A stretch of 64,000 bases of DNA from Anadara kagoshimensis (lineage: Eukaryota; Mollusca; Bivalvia; Arcoida; Arcidae). Shown here in pieces: positions 46,601 to 62,000 of the stretch. Location of the stretch: the NCBI GenBank assembly GCA_021292105.1, contig CM037861.1:47485310-47549309 (forward strand). The letters run 5' to 3'. Below the pieces are notes generated by a model, which worked only from the letters and a program-made list of their open reading frames with translations, was not told the DNA's origin and did not search any database. The number at the start of each line of letters is the position of its first letter. Positions within the stretch are counted from its first letter, which is position 1. The position numbers and the translations under genes were made by a program.

Positions 46601-49600
46601 GGAATGCCGTTTGATGCTGGTTTGCCATTTTGTTCTGCATGGTGATGTTTTGGTGGTCTCTTCTGCACATTTTTTCTATTTCTGTATAAAAAAACAATAT
46701 AGGATTACATACTGTTGAAGTTCAGTTTTGATAGATACCAGATAAAATGCATACATTTTATGCCATTCCAATTTTATGATTTTACTTAATTTGTGCTATG
46801 TGCTACTTCTGAATGTTTATAAAATAATGCGCTCAAAACTAGTTCACACCAATTTACTTTTAAATTCAATATTTCATAAAACAATCAAAAGTGTCACATG
46901 ACACTTGTGCTTTAGTTACGATTATGGATTTTTCACTACTTTGGCACTTCCATTCTATTTTATAATTGACTGTTAGACTACTGGTGTCTATCGCAGACTC
47001 TAAGCGAACAAATTCATCTTAATAACCGGAAAATGTTCGCATACTTAAGTCCTGAGAAATAGAACTACATTGCAAAGGGAAATAACTTCTGTGAAGAACA
47101 ATTCTCTTAATTGCTCATTAAGCGACATTGATATTTTGACATATGATTAAGCTCACAACTATCAAAAAATCAGAAAAGTTTTTTCCTTGTCTATCTGTCA
47201 GATACATGTACCACCTTAACACTGGTATACTTTCTACGTTTTCTAACCTCTGAAATAAAGGTTGTATTAGACGGCTAGGGATACTATATTTCCTTCAACA
47301 ACTAAACATTCTAGATATGAAAAATGTGACATAACTTTAACAAAATTAGGCAAATGTATGAAATGATAGTAGATTGGACCAAAGACAACCAAACCTTTGT
47401 AATGAAACACAAACATACCGGCCAATGTTCAAATAACGATCCCAAAACCAAAGTATCAACTTTGAAAACGTGGAAATTTAGTGAATATATTAAAACAAAC
47501 ACGGTTTTGATGGAATTTACATTCAAGACACTCAAAGATATATTTAACATACCTGAAGAAGCAAACTAAGGTAACCGTTACAATTAAGCCAATCAAAAAG
47601 AGGCCGGCGATCGCACTTGCTGCTATTATCCCTGGAAGACCATGATTGTCACCTCTAACCGCTGCAAATAATAATAATAAACTAGAGTAGTATTTTGAGA
47701 CACAAACCCCCCTTCTCGAACATGTCAGACTTGTTATATTGAAGCCTTAGTCTTGTGATCTTGTCCATTGACCTTTGCATCCTAATTTGGTATGCAATAC
47801 ATTGTTTTGTGTTGGTTTACATTTGGTATAAGTTTGTTCAAAATCTATTCAAAGACATGGGATATATGGAGCATACACGATAAATAGACGGACGGACGGA
47901 CAGGGCGATTCCTGTATAATTATGATGATGACGACGACAACAATGACGATGTTGATGATGATTGTGTTGTTAACTATGAAGTGGTATAGATGACGTAGAC
48001 GAACATTCCATTGCTTGTCGTGTTGCTTTTGATGTTTTAACCGATGCTATAAGATTTCATGCATAAAGTAGGACAACAATGCAGTTTATAATTTCACACG
48101 TCATATGCCGTATAGCAAATTTAACACGTGTTTAAATTGTTTAACATTTAAAAGTTTCAAAATACCATCTATTAAACACGCCCCCGATTTCTCCTCTTAC
48201 TATTTATATATAAGTATCACAAAAGCGAAAAGAACTCTGATAAAATCAAAGTAATTTAAAAAGTAAGTAATTGTTTAGCATCACGCCATCATTTCATATT
48301 ACTAATTTCCAAATGTCACGATTTATCAAACTAGGGTTAGACTGCAATATCAAATTTATTTTCTTTATTCCAACAAGAGAGATTGTTGTATTTTGTGGCT
48401 ATGCACACATAAATGCAGTTTAACCAACTTTCTATTGATAATCCTAGACACTTTTGCGATTATCCATGCATTACCTACGTGATAATGTACAGGAATTATA
48501 GGAAACTTAATTATCTATACTGGTTCTAAAAACGAATCTTCCTTAAATCCGGAACAAAGCTATTTTAGAAAACTGAAAAAAAAAAAAAACAAATAGAATT
48601 TTCACTTATAATTTAGAATGTACCTTAAATGTTGGTTTCTAACGTACAAGTTAAAAACTTCATTACTACATATAGCGATTTTCATTTACTACCTTTGTGG
48701 TAAATTTTTTTACTACATTTGTGGCTCGTTACTATATATGTGACACTATTTTATTATATTTGTGACGCTTACTACATTTGTGGTAGTTATTACATATAGA
48801 GGTTTCACAGGTCTGCATGGGTTAATCTAATTATAATCAGCACTTGTTTCCAATACTGTATTTAGATGCGTTGCATGTACGATAAAATACGTAACCATTT
48901 CATCCATCTTTTAATGGACAATTTAATATCTAGCAAAGCATCAATCAAACCATTTAAATCATGTAATATTCTAACCCTATATTATATTACTCAAATTATG
49001 ACATTATACTACTCAAGTTTTAAAATCAGTTGAACGAGTATCGACATTTACTAATAATGATGTATTAATTAAGCACACAAAGAAGAGCTTCAAATTAAAT
49101 CATGGCTGGGTAATGTATTTACTTGTCCTTCGTCAGTAAGTTCAGATCTATTTACTAACGCGCATAAATAAATAGTTAATGAAGTCTATCATTGAAATAC
49201 ATACCGCGCTAGGGAATATTTGTGTACACATTATGATTGATTTTATGAAATAATCATCAGACTTAATGAGGCCTGTAGGATGTATCTCTATGGAAATGCA
49301 AAATATCCCCATTTTATTATACCCTGCAAACGAATCAAAGGGACATATAGGAATTACTCTGTCCATCAGTCCATCCGTCGTTAGTCCCAATATCACGTCG
49401 TTTCCACATCTTCTATAGCCATCAATGTATTTAATCAAACTTAGTACAAATAAAAACCTACAGGAGGCAATGTGTTGCATACCAAATTTCGAAATACATA
49501 GGTCACTGTCAGAAGGTCAAATCTTTCAAATGGCAACTCAGCAATGTTGGAGGACTGTGAATTTGTCTCTTAAGAAACAATTTGTCAATTTGTCTCCCTG

Positions 49601-52600
49601 CATGTATTCTTTGTCAAGATATATACACAATGTGTTTTATGTAATGTATGCTTATATACCATTTTGAAAAAATTATGTTTGTGAGCAGTAAGACTGTTTA
49701 AAATAGACATTTGTATATGTTCTGTGCAAACAGAAAGCAAAAACAATATTTTTAATTGGATGGCCACAGTTTCACGTTTTGTTAATAGAATCATGCTAGA
49801 TGAGACGTAGCAATTATGTCAGCAAAGGCACTTGCGTACATCGTGCTTTCGCTATACTACAAACAGCAGTTTCTTCGTTTTTGAGCGCAGTAAAGCAAGC
49901 AATAAAATCAAGTAAAAGTTCGAGGGTTGCCCATTTGGCAGATCAATGAAACTTCCACAAACTAAATTATGAGATAACTTTTTTTAATTTTCTTTATGAA
50001 ATATCGAGCTCCTGCACAATTAACAAAAGAGTCGGATTAAAAGGTGATTAAGTTATTGCTAATTACATTATTTTTAAACCCCAAAAATCAATGAAACCTG
50101 TCTGGTGTAATTGATATCTTGTACATGTTACATAAAACAGCAATACTAACATATAATATAAAACACATATCGATTGACATCATTGTACATTTATACTTCA
50201 CAGCCAGAAACTACCAGTTTTAATTACGATATCTTTGTGTACAGCTTTAAAACTGAAATAAGCATCGGATACCTATAGCTTTAAAACTGAAATAAGCATC
50301 GGATACCCACAGCTTTAAAGCTGAAATAGACAACGGATAACTGAAAATACGCATCGGATACCTGGAGTTTACAATTCATATTAATTGAAACTTGCTTGTT
50401 TTAACCGATATCACATCGTTTTAGATTGATTTTTATAGGTATCTCTGCAGCTTATGCAATGAACAATCTGTCAATCGTTACATCAATATACATGTCAAAA
50501 TGCAGTCAGCAATGAAATGCTACACGCTTGTATCATTAAACGGTAAATGAACTGTAGCAAAACATTGAACCTTGCTTGTGAACATGCGTGTAATATCAAG
50601 TGCCATTGGAATGCAGTGTAATTGTTTTTGACAATGGTTTACGTATATATTTCATTTGCATGTTTCCATTGGTCGCGTGATGTACTGCATTACTTTTTGC
50701 AATGCTCCTTTTTGTCTGTAGAGACATTTCTACAAAATCCAATATGTACAATGGTGCAATGTGTATGGAAAAAGCTTAACGCAAGGATCCGTTGCTTCGT
50801 GACATATGTAAATATCTGTGGATGATAGCAAAATGATCGCATGGGGTCATTCTCAAAATGATCCTAAAGAACGACATTTGTATACATGTATATACTTTTT
50901 AAAATCAAAAGACATAATCTTTTACCCGATAATCCTTTAATCCCAGAGCAGTTATACCTTAAGATTTAAAATGTCAAACTTCAACTTTTATTTCAAGGTT
51001 TTACTGGATTAACTGAAATCACAGGTGCCAATTTTGATCCCATCGGCCCACATTTATATCAAAGAGATTTATCATTACAATCGCTTATTAATCGTCTCGT
51101 ATTTGTGATATGAATGATCGACTGCTAGTTGTATACTTCTTTAGTGTCCGTAATCTTGAACAATAGTAGGGTTGAATTAAAATCAAATGTACCTTAAAAA
51201 AATTCACAGTAGGTAAGATGGCACCGATGTCTAAAAACAACTACACAAAGAAGTATTGATTAAAGATCCACCTTACTTCCTGGATCTAATATATAAGGAG
51301 ACCGTAAAAATATTTTATTATACCCCCGTAAACGGAATGTCTATCCGTCTCTATCGTGTCCGCTACATAACTTCTACCTTTATGGATGTATTTTAATCAA
51401 ACGTCTTACGAATATATACCAACTATACAACATGAATTGATGTGTCATATAAAAAAATTAGGTATGCAGGTCAACGGTCATGGTCTCGGATTCAAACATT
51501 AGATATGGCCCCGTAGTCGATGGTGGGGAAGGGTATTTGTCTCTCAAGAGACTACACTAGTTTTATAAGGTTCCAAGAGTACTGTAGTGTGTGTGTAGCG
51601 ATTGTTTACGCCCCAGTCAAGATTCTTCAATTTATAGCGAGGCAGTAAGTCCTGGAATGATGTATAAAATCTGAGTACTATATAAAACCATCGACTTGAC
51701 AAACTCGCAGTAAAACCTCTCTGAGCGGGAGATTGGAACTTAGGGTGTTAACAGTACTGACAATCGGAGTTCTAGATGACCCCCCCCCCTGACAAACTAA
51801 CAATAAGACCTTCCTGAGTTGGCGATTTTGGAACCTACGTTGGTAAGCAACATCGCGATCCGTAAGCCGATGTTTTTAAACGACTCGGCCACTGAGACAC
51901 CTTATCGGACCAAGAAGGAGGGTTGCAATAACTTCAAGTTTGACAACTCTTGGGTTCTATAACAATGTTCTTAATTCACCACCTCAATGTTTGCTTGAGA
52001 CTCGTATATAAATAAAAATCCATGTGACTAATATTTACTATTTTAAAAAAAATCCATTATTTATTCCATACATGTATGAATACAATGCAAAACCTGTTTG
52101 ACATGTTAATAAGTATGACTTCTTGTGTAATCTCAATTTTGTCATATTTTCATCTACAGAGTTGATGGCCTTAAATAATCAAAGTTAAGAAAATGACGTG
52201 AGAACTTTTCTGAAATTCATTTAAAGTTATTTAAATATGTTTTAGTGAATTACACAATAACTCGGTGAAAGCAATGTAAACGGACTGCATATTAGGATCA
52301 TCTTACAACATTCACATGATAGCATACATTTGATTAAGATCTAGCTTACACGATCACTTGTAGCTATATATCAAATAAAAGTCTTCCTTGTCTCAGAATA
52401 CAGGTAAAGTGTTTGATATTCTGACTGCTTCTATCAATATCTGACAAAAAAGAATAGCATATCCTTGTTTGCCACTAGGCAGACAAATACCGTACTAGTG
52501 AACAACAGACCACAAGTGTAAAAGTGTTGATTGACACGATTAAATCGTCAATACCAATTGCAAATATTAAGCATATAGTGTGCATTCAGCATACATATGA

Positions 52601-55600
52601 ACGAACCAATAGACATATCATATTGTATGCTTTTGGAGAACCTTGTGTAATATACAACAACCACATACATTGTATATTATGTTTGGTAATAATATGGCAT
52701 CAGTGCATAGAAGGTGATTCTAACTGACCTTGGCAATGGTCAAGAACTAATTCTAGTGAGCTAATCGTGAACAATGTGTATAACCTATGGCACCGCAATT
52801 ACATATCAAAACATATCAAAAGGAATGTTTTATTGTTCCATCCTAAACCCTTTTATACATAGCTTATGTCCTGTATTTAGCATTATAACCTGAATGGTGA
52901 TAACATCGCTACTTCTCATTGAGCAAAGGCTACCAAATTTAAAGTCAGTATGGCTGTGAAAGTGATTAAACAAAGAGTACTATATTTTGGTAACATCGAC
53001 TCAATCACAAACTGCCATGTGACCACTATAGCCACTCATTGTGAGCTATTCCATCAAGGCAACAAAGTAAAAATTGAAGCTAGAACGTCAACACAAGCTC
53101 TGTTGTACTTGATACCACAAATGTAAATTTACATGAACTGATTGCGTTCGTCAGTCTTGTTACTCCAGCAATCTAAACTGATGTGACAATGTCACAGTAT
53201 GTCTTCTATAAATCTCCACTAGACATACACACTATTTAATGTATGCATAAAATGGAATGTTAAAATTACAGTATACACTACTTAAGGTTTAATAATACAA
53301 CTACAGTACAGACCTGCCTAAAGTTTAACGTATCCCTAACAAAAAGGGGTCGAATCTCGGTTGCCGAGGGGCCAATATATGGTAAGCTAGTGGCCGAAAA
53401 GCTACCGAGAGATAGATAGCAGCTGTCGAGATATATTTAGCTGACAAGGGACCAAGTTGAGCTGTTGATTCGGTTGTTAGCTTAATGTTAAACTTTCGAC
53501 AGGTCTGTATTGTACATATATAGTTTTATTATAGATTTCAATGAATTAATGACGTGTGAATCAATTTTGTGTCTATATCGTATAATCATTTACCTGTCAA
53601 ACAGACATAAAGTACAGAACTGTCGAAACACTGAGCTAACGAAAAAAAGCCAAAGCTCAGCCGTCAAGTCCGACCGAGATAGTGAAATCTAGTAACTGAA
53701 AATCTGCTGATAGATATATAGATAGACATTAGCTAGTAAGATATAAGTAATAACGAGGGAGAAATGTGTCAATTCGGCACCAATTCGTTAGCTTAGTACC
53801 GGTATTAAACTTGAACAGGCCAGTATTGTAGCTTAGTGTTTTAAAATATACATTACATATATATATATAGATATAACTTGTGATTCAGGAAGTGTTTCAA
53901 GTTTAAGTCAGTTACATGTGATCCAGAACCTTTTTCCATTCAAATGATGTAACAACTTGTAATACGATACTGGTTACCAAGCGTTAGGTGATAAATAAAC
54001 AAATGACATCTTTAGAATTCCAAAAAGTGGAGGGCGGGTCTTGTGTTCTTAAAGTACAGATTTAGTGAAAATGTGTGTTCCCAATGTCATAGTTAGTGTT
54101 GTAAATGAAGAAACCATAATTACACTAGAGAAAGTTCTCAATATTTCAGAAAATAATTTGAATTTTATCTTTTAATTTGTACAGCTGTGTAATATTTATA
54201 TAAAAGTATAACATTACTTGTAATGACCTTGCAATAGGCAAACATTCAAAATGTACTGGGTGACATATTATATGAAGGACGTGTTACGCATAAATAATTA
54301 AATATGGAATTAAAATTTAATATTTTGGTTAGTTATCTTTGGTGAAGCGAGACTCTTACATAAAGATTACTTATTTTATAAATGTCATTTTTAGTTTTTA
54401 AACATCCATGATCTCCATACCTTCAAATTCAAACAAGTACATGTAGTATACTATTTAAGGTGTATTAAATTTTATATAATTATTTCTATGGGATGTCAAG
54501 TGAAACTTTTCATATATATGAAGTTTATGAGTTAAAATGATATCTATCTCACTACAATTTAACTTTTAAACGCTAAAGGTTTTAAAAGAAATAATTTCAA
54601 TTGAGTTTCAATAAAAAACTATAACCCCTTTTGAGTTTCAATAATAAAACTATAACCCCTGGGTTATGAAATGTTTGGTTTTAGCCAAATGCCATATTTA
54701 AGATAAAGAATAGTTTAGCAATTGATGCAATGAGCTGTCATAGTCTATTAATGCAAAGTGGAATATTTTAGACAGTTTAAAACCATAAAAATTAAAACGA
54801 TTACAAACACAAACTCACATTTTTCTTGAACATATTTATTCTCTGAATGTAATTGTACATATTACTTTATACCAGCGTTAATTTTGCAGCACTAGCCGGC
54901 CGTTTCGAATACAGTTCCTCATCAATACTGCTTGGACCAAAATTGTGAAACCAATTTTTTTTCGATGGGGTTCAAAAATATTCAAAGGATAAAAGTATAT
55001 ATAACCAAAACCTAAGGAATTACTTTGCATGAAGGAGTATACCTTATTGCCAAGGGATATGTTCTGCGATCAAACATCAAGTACTTTGCAATATCGAATG
55101 CAACCAAGAAACAGAAAAAAACAAAAGCAGCGACAAAAACATCGAAACTAGAAAAAAAGACAAAAACCAAATAGAAATCACTCAAAATAAAACGTCAGAT
55201 TTTGGAAGAACACTGAAATGAGTGTCCAATTTTGTGGCTTCAGTACTACCAGAAGGGGATGTTTAACCACCCTATTTATTTTACAAGTGGTCCAAAAATA
55301 ACCACTTTTCTAAATAGAATAAGTCTTATTTTACGAAACAATGAACCATCAAAGTTAATGTAAAACGTGCAACAACAAATTTGTATGACCTTTATAAGAT
55401 ATTGCGTATAATATAACGTAGTGTCGTATGGTGTTGCAAAATTATACAAAATGATACAGAAAATTTGTTCAACTGTTAAATGTCACGTGTATACACATAT
55501 CAAATAAGATGTGAAAACATTAACATCAAAGGCTCAACACGAGGTAAACTTAAAAATGCAAATTAAAATAATGAAACTAAAACGAATTTTAAATGTTTCT

Positions 55601-56057
55601 CAAAGAAATAGAAGATATCACATTTGTGCCATATTGTTGGTTGCACTACGTGTTTGAAGTGCGTTTTCGGCAGACAACTAATTGAACAAGCAATCCTTCA
55701 CAAGTACTTAGTATAGAATCATGAAAACCACAACCAAAGCAACATGTAATTAGCAACATTAAACATAACCAAGAACACGATAAAATACAAATTAATAATG
55801 AAATAATCAAACAAGACTAGAAAAGACTACAATAACATTGGTACCAATGTATTATTTAGTTTGAATATTTTCTTGGAACATTTTCCATATAGTGCATATA
55901 TTATATGTGATGGAGTGACTTCCTCAAAACTAAAACAAATAGACCTTTTAACTAAGCAAAACTTTCAAAATAAATTTATATGTGTTTATATATTGTGTAT
56001 GTTTTGTTGTAAAAGAATGTTTTGACGTGAATGTTGTATTATATTTGTATAGAACAC

Positions 56058-56090
<33 letters not shown>

Positions 56091-59000
56091 AGCCGTTAAA
56101 AAACAATTGGAATCATTGCTTGTGTGAAATTCCTGACTTTGAACGGGCATTAAGGATTACATAAAACCATATCCATATGTAACGTCATCTTTCCCTCTAC
56201 ATGTACAATTCAATGTTAACGAATTAAAAAATAAAGATATAGAGAAGAGTGCATATCCTCTTGGAATTTCCCAATTACACTTTTAATGCATAATGGGAGC
56301 ACTATTGTCAAAATTTATGAGAAAGTTCTGTTTAAATTCTCACAAAATTTACAGTTCAGTTAACAGAGAAAGGTCAAAATCAGAATTGTTATGTGTATTT
56401 TTTTGTTTAACTATTTCATCCAGAAACCCAATGTATAGTGGTCTCTGTATAACAAAACAACAATGGTATATCAACAAACAAGGAAGTCTACGCTATTACA
56501 ACGTTTTCTTTGCAGAATTAAGTATAAAATCAGAAATAAAACCGCCTGTGTTTACTTGCACCAGTGAATTTATGGAACGAGCACACAATACTTAATAACC
56601 GCTTGACCTGGCAATGAAAATGATTCAAGTCAACATCTCTTCAGATAAGGTAGTGTGTTAGTCCATTACATGTTGTGAGGGAGGATGGAGGATAAAGTTG
56701 CAATTATAGGTCGGAAAACCTGAAAAATTAAGTTGTGTATTATATCCGAATGTTGAATAAGTAACTAACTTCAGATTATATTTACTTTTTCAACATTGAA
56801 TGTTGAATGTTGAAAAAGTAACTAACTTCAGATACGGTATTTAATATTAGCATAAATAAAGCAGTAATTTTATGAATATCTTAAAGTCGTTTTTATCACT
56901 GCCCCAGTAGAATGTAATCACATAATTCAGTTTAACATACCAATTTTTTGTGGGGTAAATAAATTTGATTTCAATAGTGGGTGGTTTTTGTTGCAGTAAG
57001 GAAATGATTGTTAACTAAAAATAGTGTATTCTGGTCTCCAAGGAAATTGTACAAATAAGCTCGAGATGAAATCTTGTGACTTGAGTATTGTGTTTTACAT
57101 GACGTGCCCTGATGGTTGGATAGTGCTGTGTGTTGTGCTGTGTTCTAAGTAGTTCGAAATAGTGGTTCAAAATTTAATGTCAATTTATGAAAGCAAACAT
57201 GGATAGATTCAAAGTAGTGGTGCAGTAGATGTTCAACTGAAAACTATCAAGTTACTATGATAAATCCCCTTATAGGCCAGCTTCATTGTTCAGGCTTTGT
57301 GCTGTAGATGTTTAACTGAAAACTACCAAGTTACTTTCATAGTTTTTTTTTTATAAATCCCCTTATAGGTCAACTCGATTGTTCAGGCTTTGTGCTGTAG
57401 TTGTTTAACTGCAAACTACCAAGTTACTTTCATAAATCCCCTTATAGGCCAGCTTCATTGTCCAGGCTTTGTGTTGTAGTTGTTTAACTGAAAACTACCA
57501 AGTTACTTTCATAAATCCCTTTATAGGCCAGCCTCATTGTTCAGGCTTTGTGCTGTAGTTGTTTAACTGCAAACTACCAAGTTACTTTCATAAATCCCTT
57601 TATAGGCCAGCCTCATTGTTCAGGCTTTGTGCTGTAGTTGTTAAACTGCAAACTACCAAGTTACTTTCATAAATCCCTTTATAGGCCAGCCTCATTGTTC
57701 AGGCTTTGTGCTGTAGTTGTTAAACTGCAAACTACCAAGTTACTTTCATAAATCCCTTTATAGGCCAGCCTCGTTGTTCAGGCTTTGTGCTGTAGTTGTT
57801 TAACTGCAAACTACCAAGTTACTTTCATAAATCCCCTTATAGGCCAGCCTCATTGTTCAGGCTTTGTGCTGTAGTTGTTTAACTGCAAACTACCAAGTTA
57901 CTTTCATAAATCCCCTTATAGGCCAGCCTCATTGTTCAGGCTTTGTGTTGTAGTTGTTTAACTGCAAACTACCAAGTTACTTTCATAAATCCCCTTATAG
58001 GCCAGCCTCATTGTTCAGGCTTTGTGCTGTAGTTGTTTAACTGCAAACTACCAAGTTTCTTTGATACATCCCCTTTATATGTCTGCTTGGTTGTTCATGC
58101 TTTTTATATAATTGTAGTTTAATCATTTGCAACAACTGATGATAACCAGGGGGAAAGTTAAATTTCTAATGATGTGAAGTTATGAGATAATTTATACTTT
58201 AGAGCTCCCGTCTAAGATAATATGTCCGCTAAATAATCAAAAGCACATACATTTGTCCTAAAAAAAACTTTGCATAATATACCATGGCACTGATTAGTGT
58301 AGGTTTTCACTACAGGAAGTGAAAGAAATACCTGTCAATTGCAGACGACATTTAATGTCCCATATTGAACAACTAAATGCGTTTCTATTTAGGAACTGAG
58401 ATTTAGACTATGAAACATTTTGCAGACCCGTTTTATAAAATTCAGTATTATGAGAATTTGGTTTTCAAAGAGAATGAACAATTCATCCTGAAAAGATAGG
58501 CTCTATGTCTTGATGAAACAGACACAACTCACATGATAAAAATCCTATAACATACCACAATACACCAATTGCTCTAGAAACTCAAAACTCATGTGAAATG
58601 CCACAGGTGAAAGACTGATTGCTCAAATTCATTTAAGATTTTTGAAAAATGTCATGGCAATTTTGGTTTTCAAAGTAAATGAACAAAATATCCTGAGCAG
58701 ATATTCTCTTTGGAGTTGGTAAGACCACTCACATTATAATAGTCCTATAACATACTACAATATATATACACCAGTTTCTCTAGCAACACAACAGCCGTGT
58801 AAAACGTCACACTAACACAGTTTTCGTGAAAGATTGATCATTCAAATTCTTTTTAAGAATTACCACAAAAGATTTCATACTTAATGAGTTGTATAATATT
58901 GAAGATATATTAAGAATTCTGTATCATTCATACACCATAGATAGATCAAATGTTTACCACAGATGTTCAAGTCTATTCATCAAATAAGTTTTTAACTCAT

Positions 59001-62000
59001 ATAGTACTCATTGTCAACATTGGAATACACAAATGATGATATAGCCGATGTTAAAAGTTGAAACTTTGACTGGCAGTCTTAATCTAAATGTTACTAGCCC
59101 CAGTTTCACAATTGTCATATACCATTTTTTTTTAATTAATCTTATGTCATATACCAATTTTTTGAATGCATTTTTTGATTAAATTAAAAAAATGGTATAT
59201 GACACAATCATTTCTTAACTAAGATTTTCTTTAACTTAAATCTGGCGAGTTAGGCTTATTACATCTAATATTAGATTGCATTTTGATATTATTGAAACTT
59301 ATTATTTGTGGTAACATAATCAAAAACAAACATACTAATCCATGTCCGAATAACAATCCAGAAGCAAAGTAAAAACTTTGGAACTGACAAGTTAGGTTAG
59401 ACACGTGAACTTCCACCAGGGAAGTGAGGCCGGATGCTCCGGAAGAGTAAGCACCTGTTTAGCTAGCTACACCCGCCATGTGTAATCAAAATTGTGTGAA
59501 AGGAACATGGAACTATGAGATGTCAAATATATCCAAGGCAATCCTGGACAGAGAGACATCAAACTTATCAACAATACTGTGATGACGGCCATAGAACTTT
59601 TTGAGGGCCTTGATAAGCTTAGGCTTGCAATATCCATGAGTCAACAATTTATTTGCAGCAGCCTTCTTCGTTGTACAAAGTCCCCGTAGTGGGAACAAGC
59701 TCTACCATAGCGTATTAATTGGGAAACAAATACACCATAAGCAGGAGAAGCAGGTATATTGCTGCATAAACAAGGAAAGTTGACATAAAATATGGGCAAA
59801 AATTGCCAGATTTAATTAAAGTAAATCTTAGTTCAGGAATGATTGTGAAACATGGACCAGATCTTGAAATGAAATTTAAAAGATGCGGCTGATATATTTT
59901 ACACGTACCAGTACGTAGCAGTAGACAAAGCAAGCACGAACAAGCCACAATAATAAAAAAACATGGCAAGCCAGACAAACACGTATCAAGACTAGTAATT
60001 ATAAAACACTAGGTTTAGAACTAAAAAAACAATTTCAATAAGAGGTTATCTATGAATTTGTCTGCAGATATGTTTGATATAATTGTGCAAGGCCAATGTC
60101 AATAATATACATGTTAATTTGATCATTAAATTTGGATGTTTGAATGACTAGTTGTCTATATATTTGTATAATAGATTTATAATTCCCTCAACATGTTAAT
60201 AAGATCTGGTTTGCACCTAATTTATCTAATTTGAATTCAGCCGCCGTTAAACTGTCATAAACTAATAGTGAAGTCAAGAGGTAAGTGTGCAAGTTGGTCA
60301 GTCACTTCTTATGTGCTGGACAGTTATTTTCGCTTTCGGTTTCAGATGTTTTAACCATTGATATCTTTTTAGTATTGGTATAATTCTGAAGTTTTTGATG
60401 TGAGAGCAGACACTGTAATCTTCAAGTAAGAAGCGAAGAGAGTAAATCAAAGATTATTTTCAAAGTTAAAACTTATGAAATCTGGATTTTTTTAATTGAG
60501 TTGATATAGATTAAGTTTTTTTTTTGGGGTTACTGACAAATTACAATTTTATTTTATCATCGCCATCACTCTGGACAACATTACTTATGACAAACACATG
60601 TATGTGTACATGTTATCAACCATTTTCTGGATTTCAACACAACAGAGTGGCATTTATTAGATATCACAAACCATCAAGATGCAAGACTTGCTATCTGTGA
60701 AATTGTCACAAGTGTGTTGTATCTTAACTGTTATATAAGTTTGTCTTTTGAGTAAAAATTTATCAGAAGCTGAATAGGGCCTTACATTGTAATCACTTAA
60801 CACGGAGGTACCCCCCCCCCCCACCCCAGCCTGAGAAAAAGGCGTACACCAAGTGTTTTAGTATTCACGGTTTAAGATTAGTCCCTGCCGTTCCAAGAGA
60901 TTAAGAACTTATTTTAGACAATTATACACACATAACGTATTATAATACATAACATATAATATTTTCGTTTTTCTTTCTAAGTTTTAATTCCACTCGACAA
61001 GATCTCGCAATAATCCAGTCTTTAAATCCTTCCTGTTGGGTTATTTAGGTTCGTGACCCGTGGCAAATCATTAGGGAGCTTTTTATATATAAATAAGGCC
61101 GAGTAAGTAAATAAGAACATGCTGTTCTGGTTTTTTGTTTGTTCATACAAGGCGTTGTACGTGTAACTACCTACCATAGTACAGGAATAAGTATTAAGAT
61201 GACATCATAAATACCAGGAGAAATGGACAGTTATAATTATTTTGTTTGTACATTTCCTTGTCAATTAAGGTCAAAAGTTGTGAAAAATAGACTCCCTTCA
61301 ATAGATTTTGAACAAATTAAGCCCCAATTACAGGTGACATAATTGGTCCCGAGTAAAATAGATTTTATAGCTGTGTGGTTTTATTCTCCGTTAAAACGTG
61401 TTATACATTAGACAAGTTCCACCTTTGGGACATTTTCCCCAAAAAGTAATAAAATAACCCGTTCTACTTAATTTCCATCTCTAAACCTGTAATTTAGCTA
61501 ATTGCCTGTATAACTGATTATTCGTTTCAGACATTGATTTTCTGACTTGATCTATCCAACTGTGTCAGACTTCCTGTTTAGACCTTTTTATAATTTATTT
61601 CGGTGTATTTAGAGTCTCGGTTTAAAAAAAACTTCGATACAACTAAATAAATTTTGTTATGTCTGCGACAAAATTTTGTTATTTGTAGTAAAGGTTTAGC
61701 AAAGAAAACACATCTCCATAAATATTTGTTTAGCTAACTAGTTCGTTTTCTTATAACAAATGTTCTTTGTATTTAATTCAAAGGCATCATAATGTGGTCG
61801 TAAGAGCGTTAAATTCCATGTGACTGGTGTCTACAAGTTATGAAAAACCGATAATGTGTATAGATCAAATACGAGCTTAATAAACCTTTCAAGTTCGAGA
61901 CGAAAAATTAAAAAAAGTAATATAATATATTGTCAGATACAGGTGTGTCTGTACAAGAAAAATGATTACCCCTGTCATTAACATTAGGAGACAATTAAGT

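Larger units (their letters stand above)
59097..59856. mobile_element. GTTTCACAATCATT-family element enlarged by insertions
   Basis: The left terminus CCCAGTTTCACAAT is interrupted at 59113 by another element and resumes at 59205 as CAATCATTTCTTAACTAAGA. The matching right end is AATCTTAGTTCAGGAATGAT then TGTGAAACATGG. The interior also holds a retroelement fragment on minus (59513-59698). Confidence 0.7.

Noticed and set aside
49148-49480. 110-residue open frame on minus in gene A intron 1 as an ectodomain exon
   Set aside because: It overlaps the decayed ATTATACCC-type interspersed repeat and lacks phase 1 splice borders.
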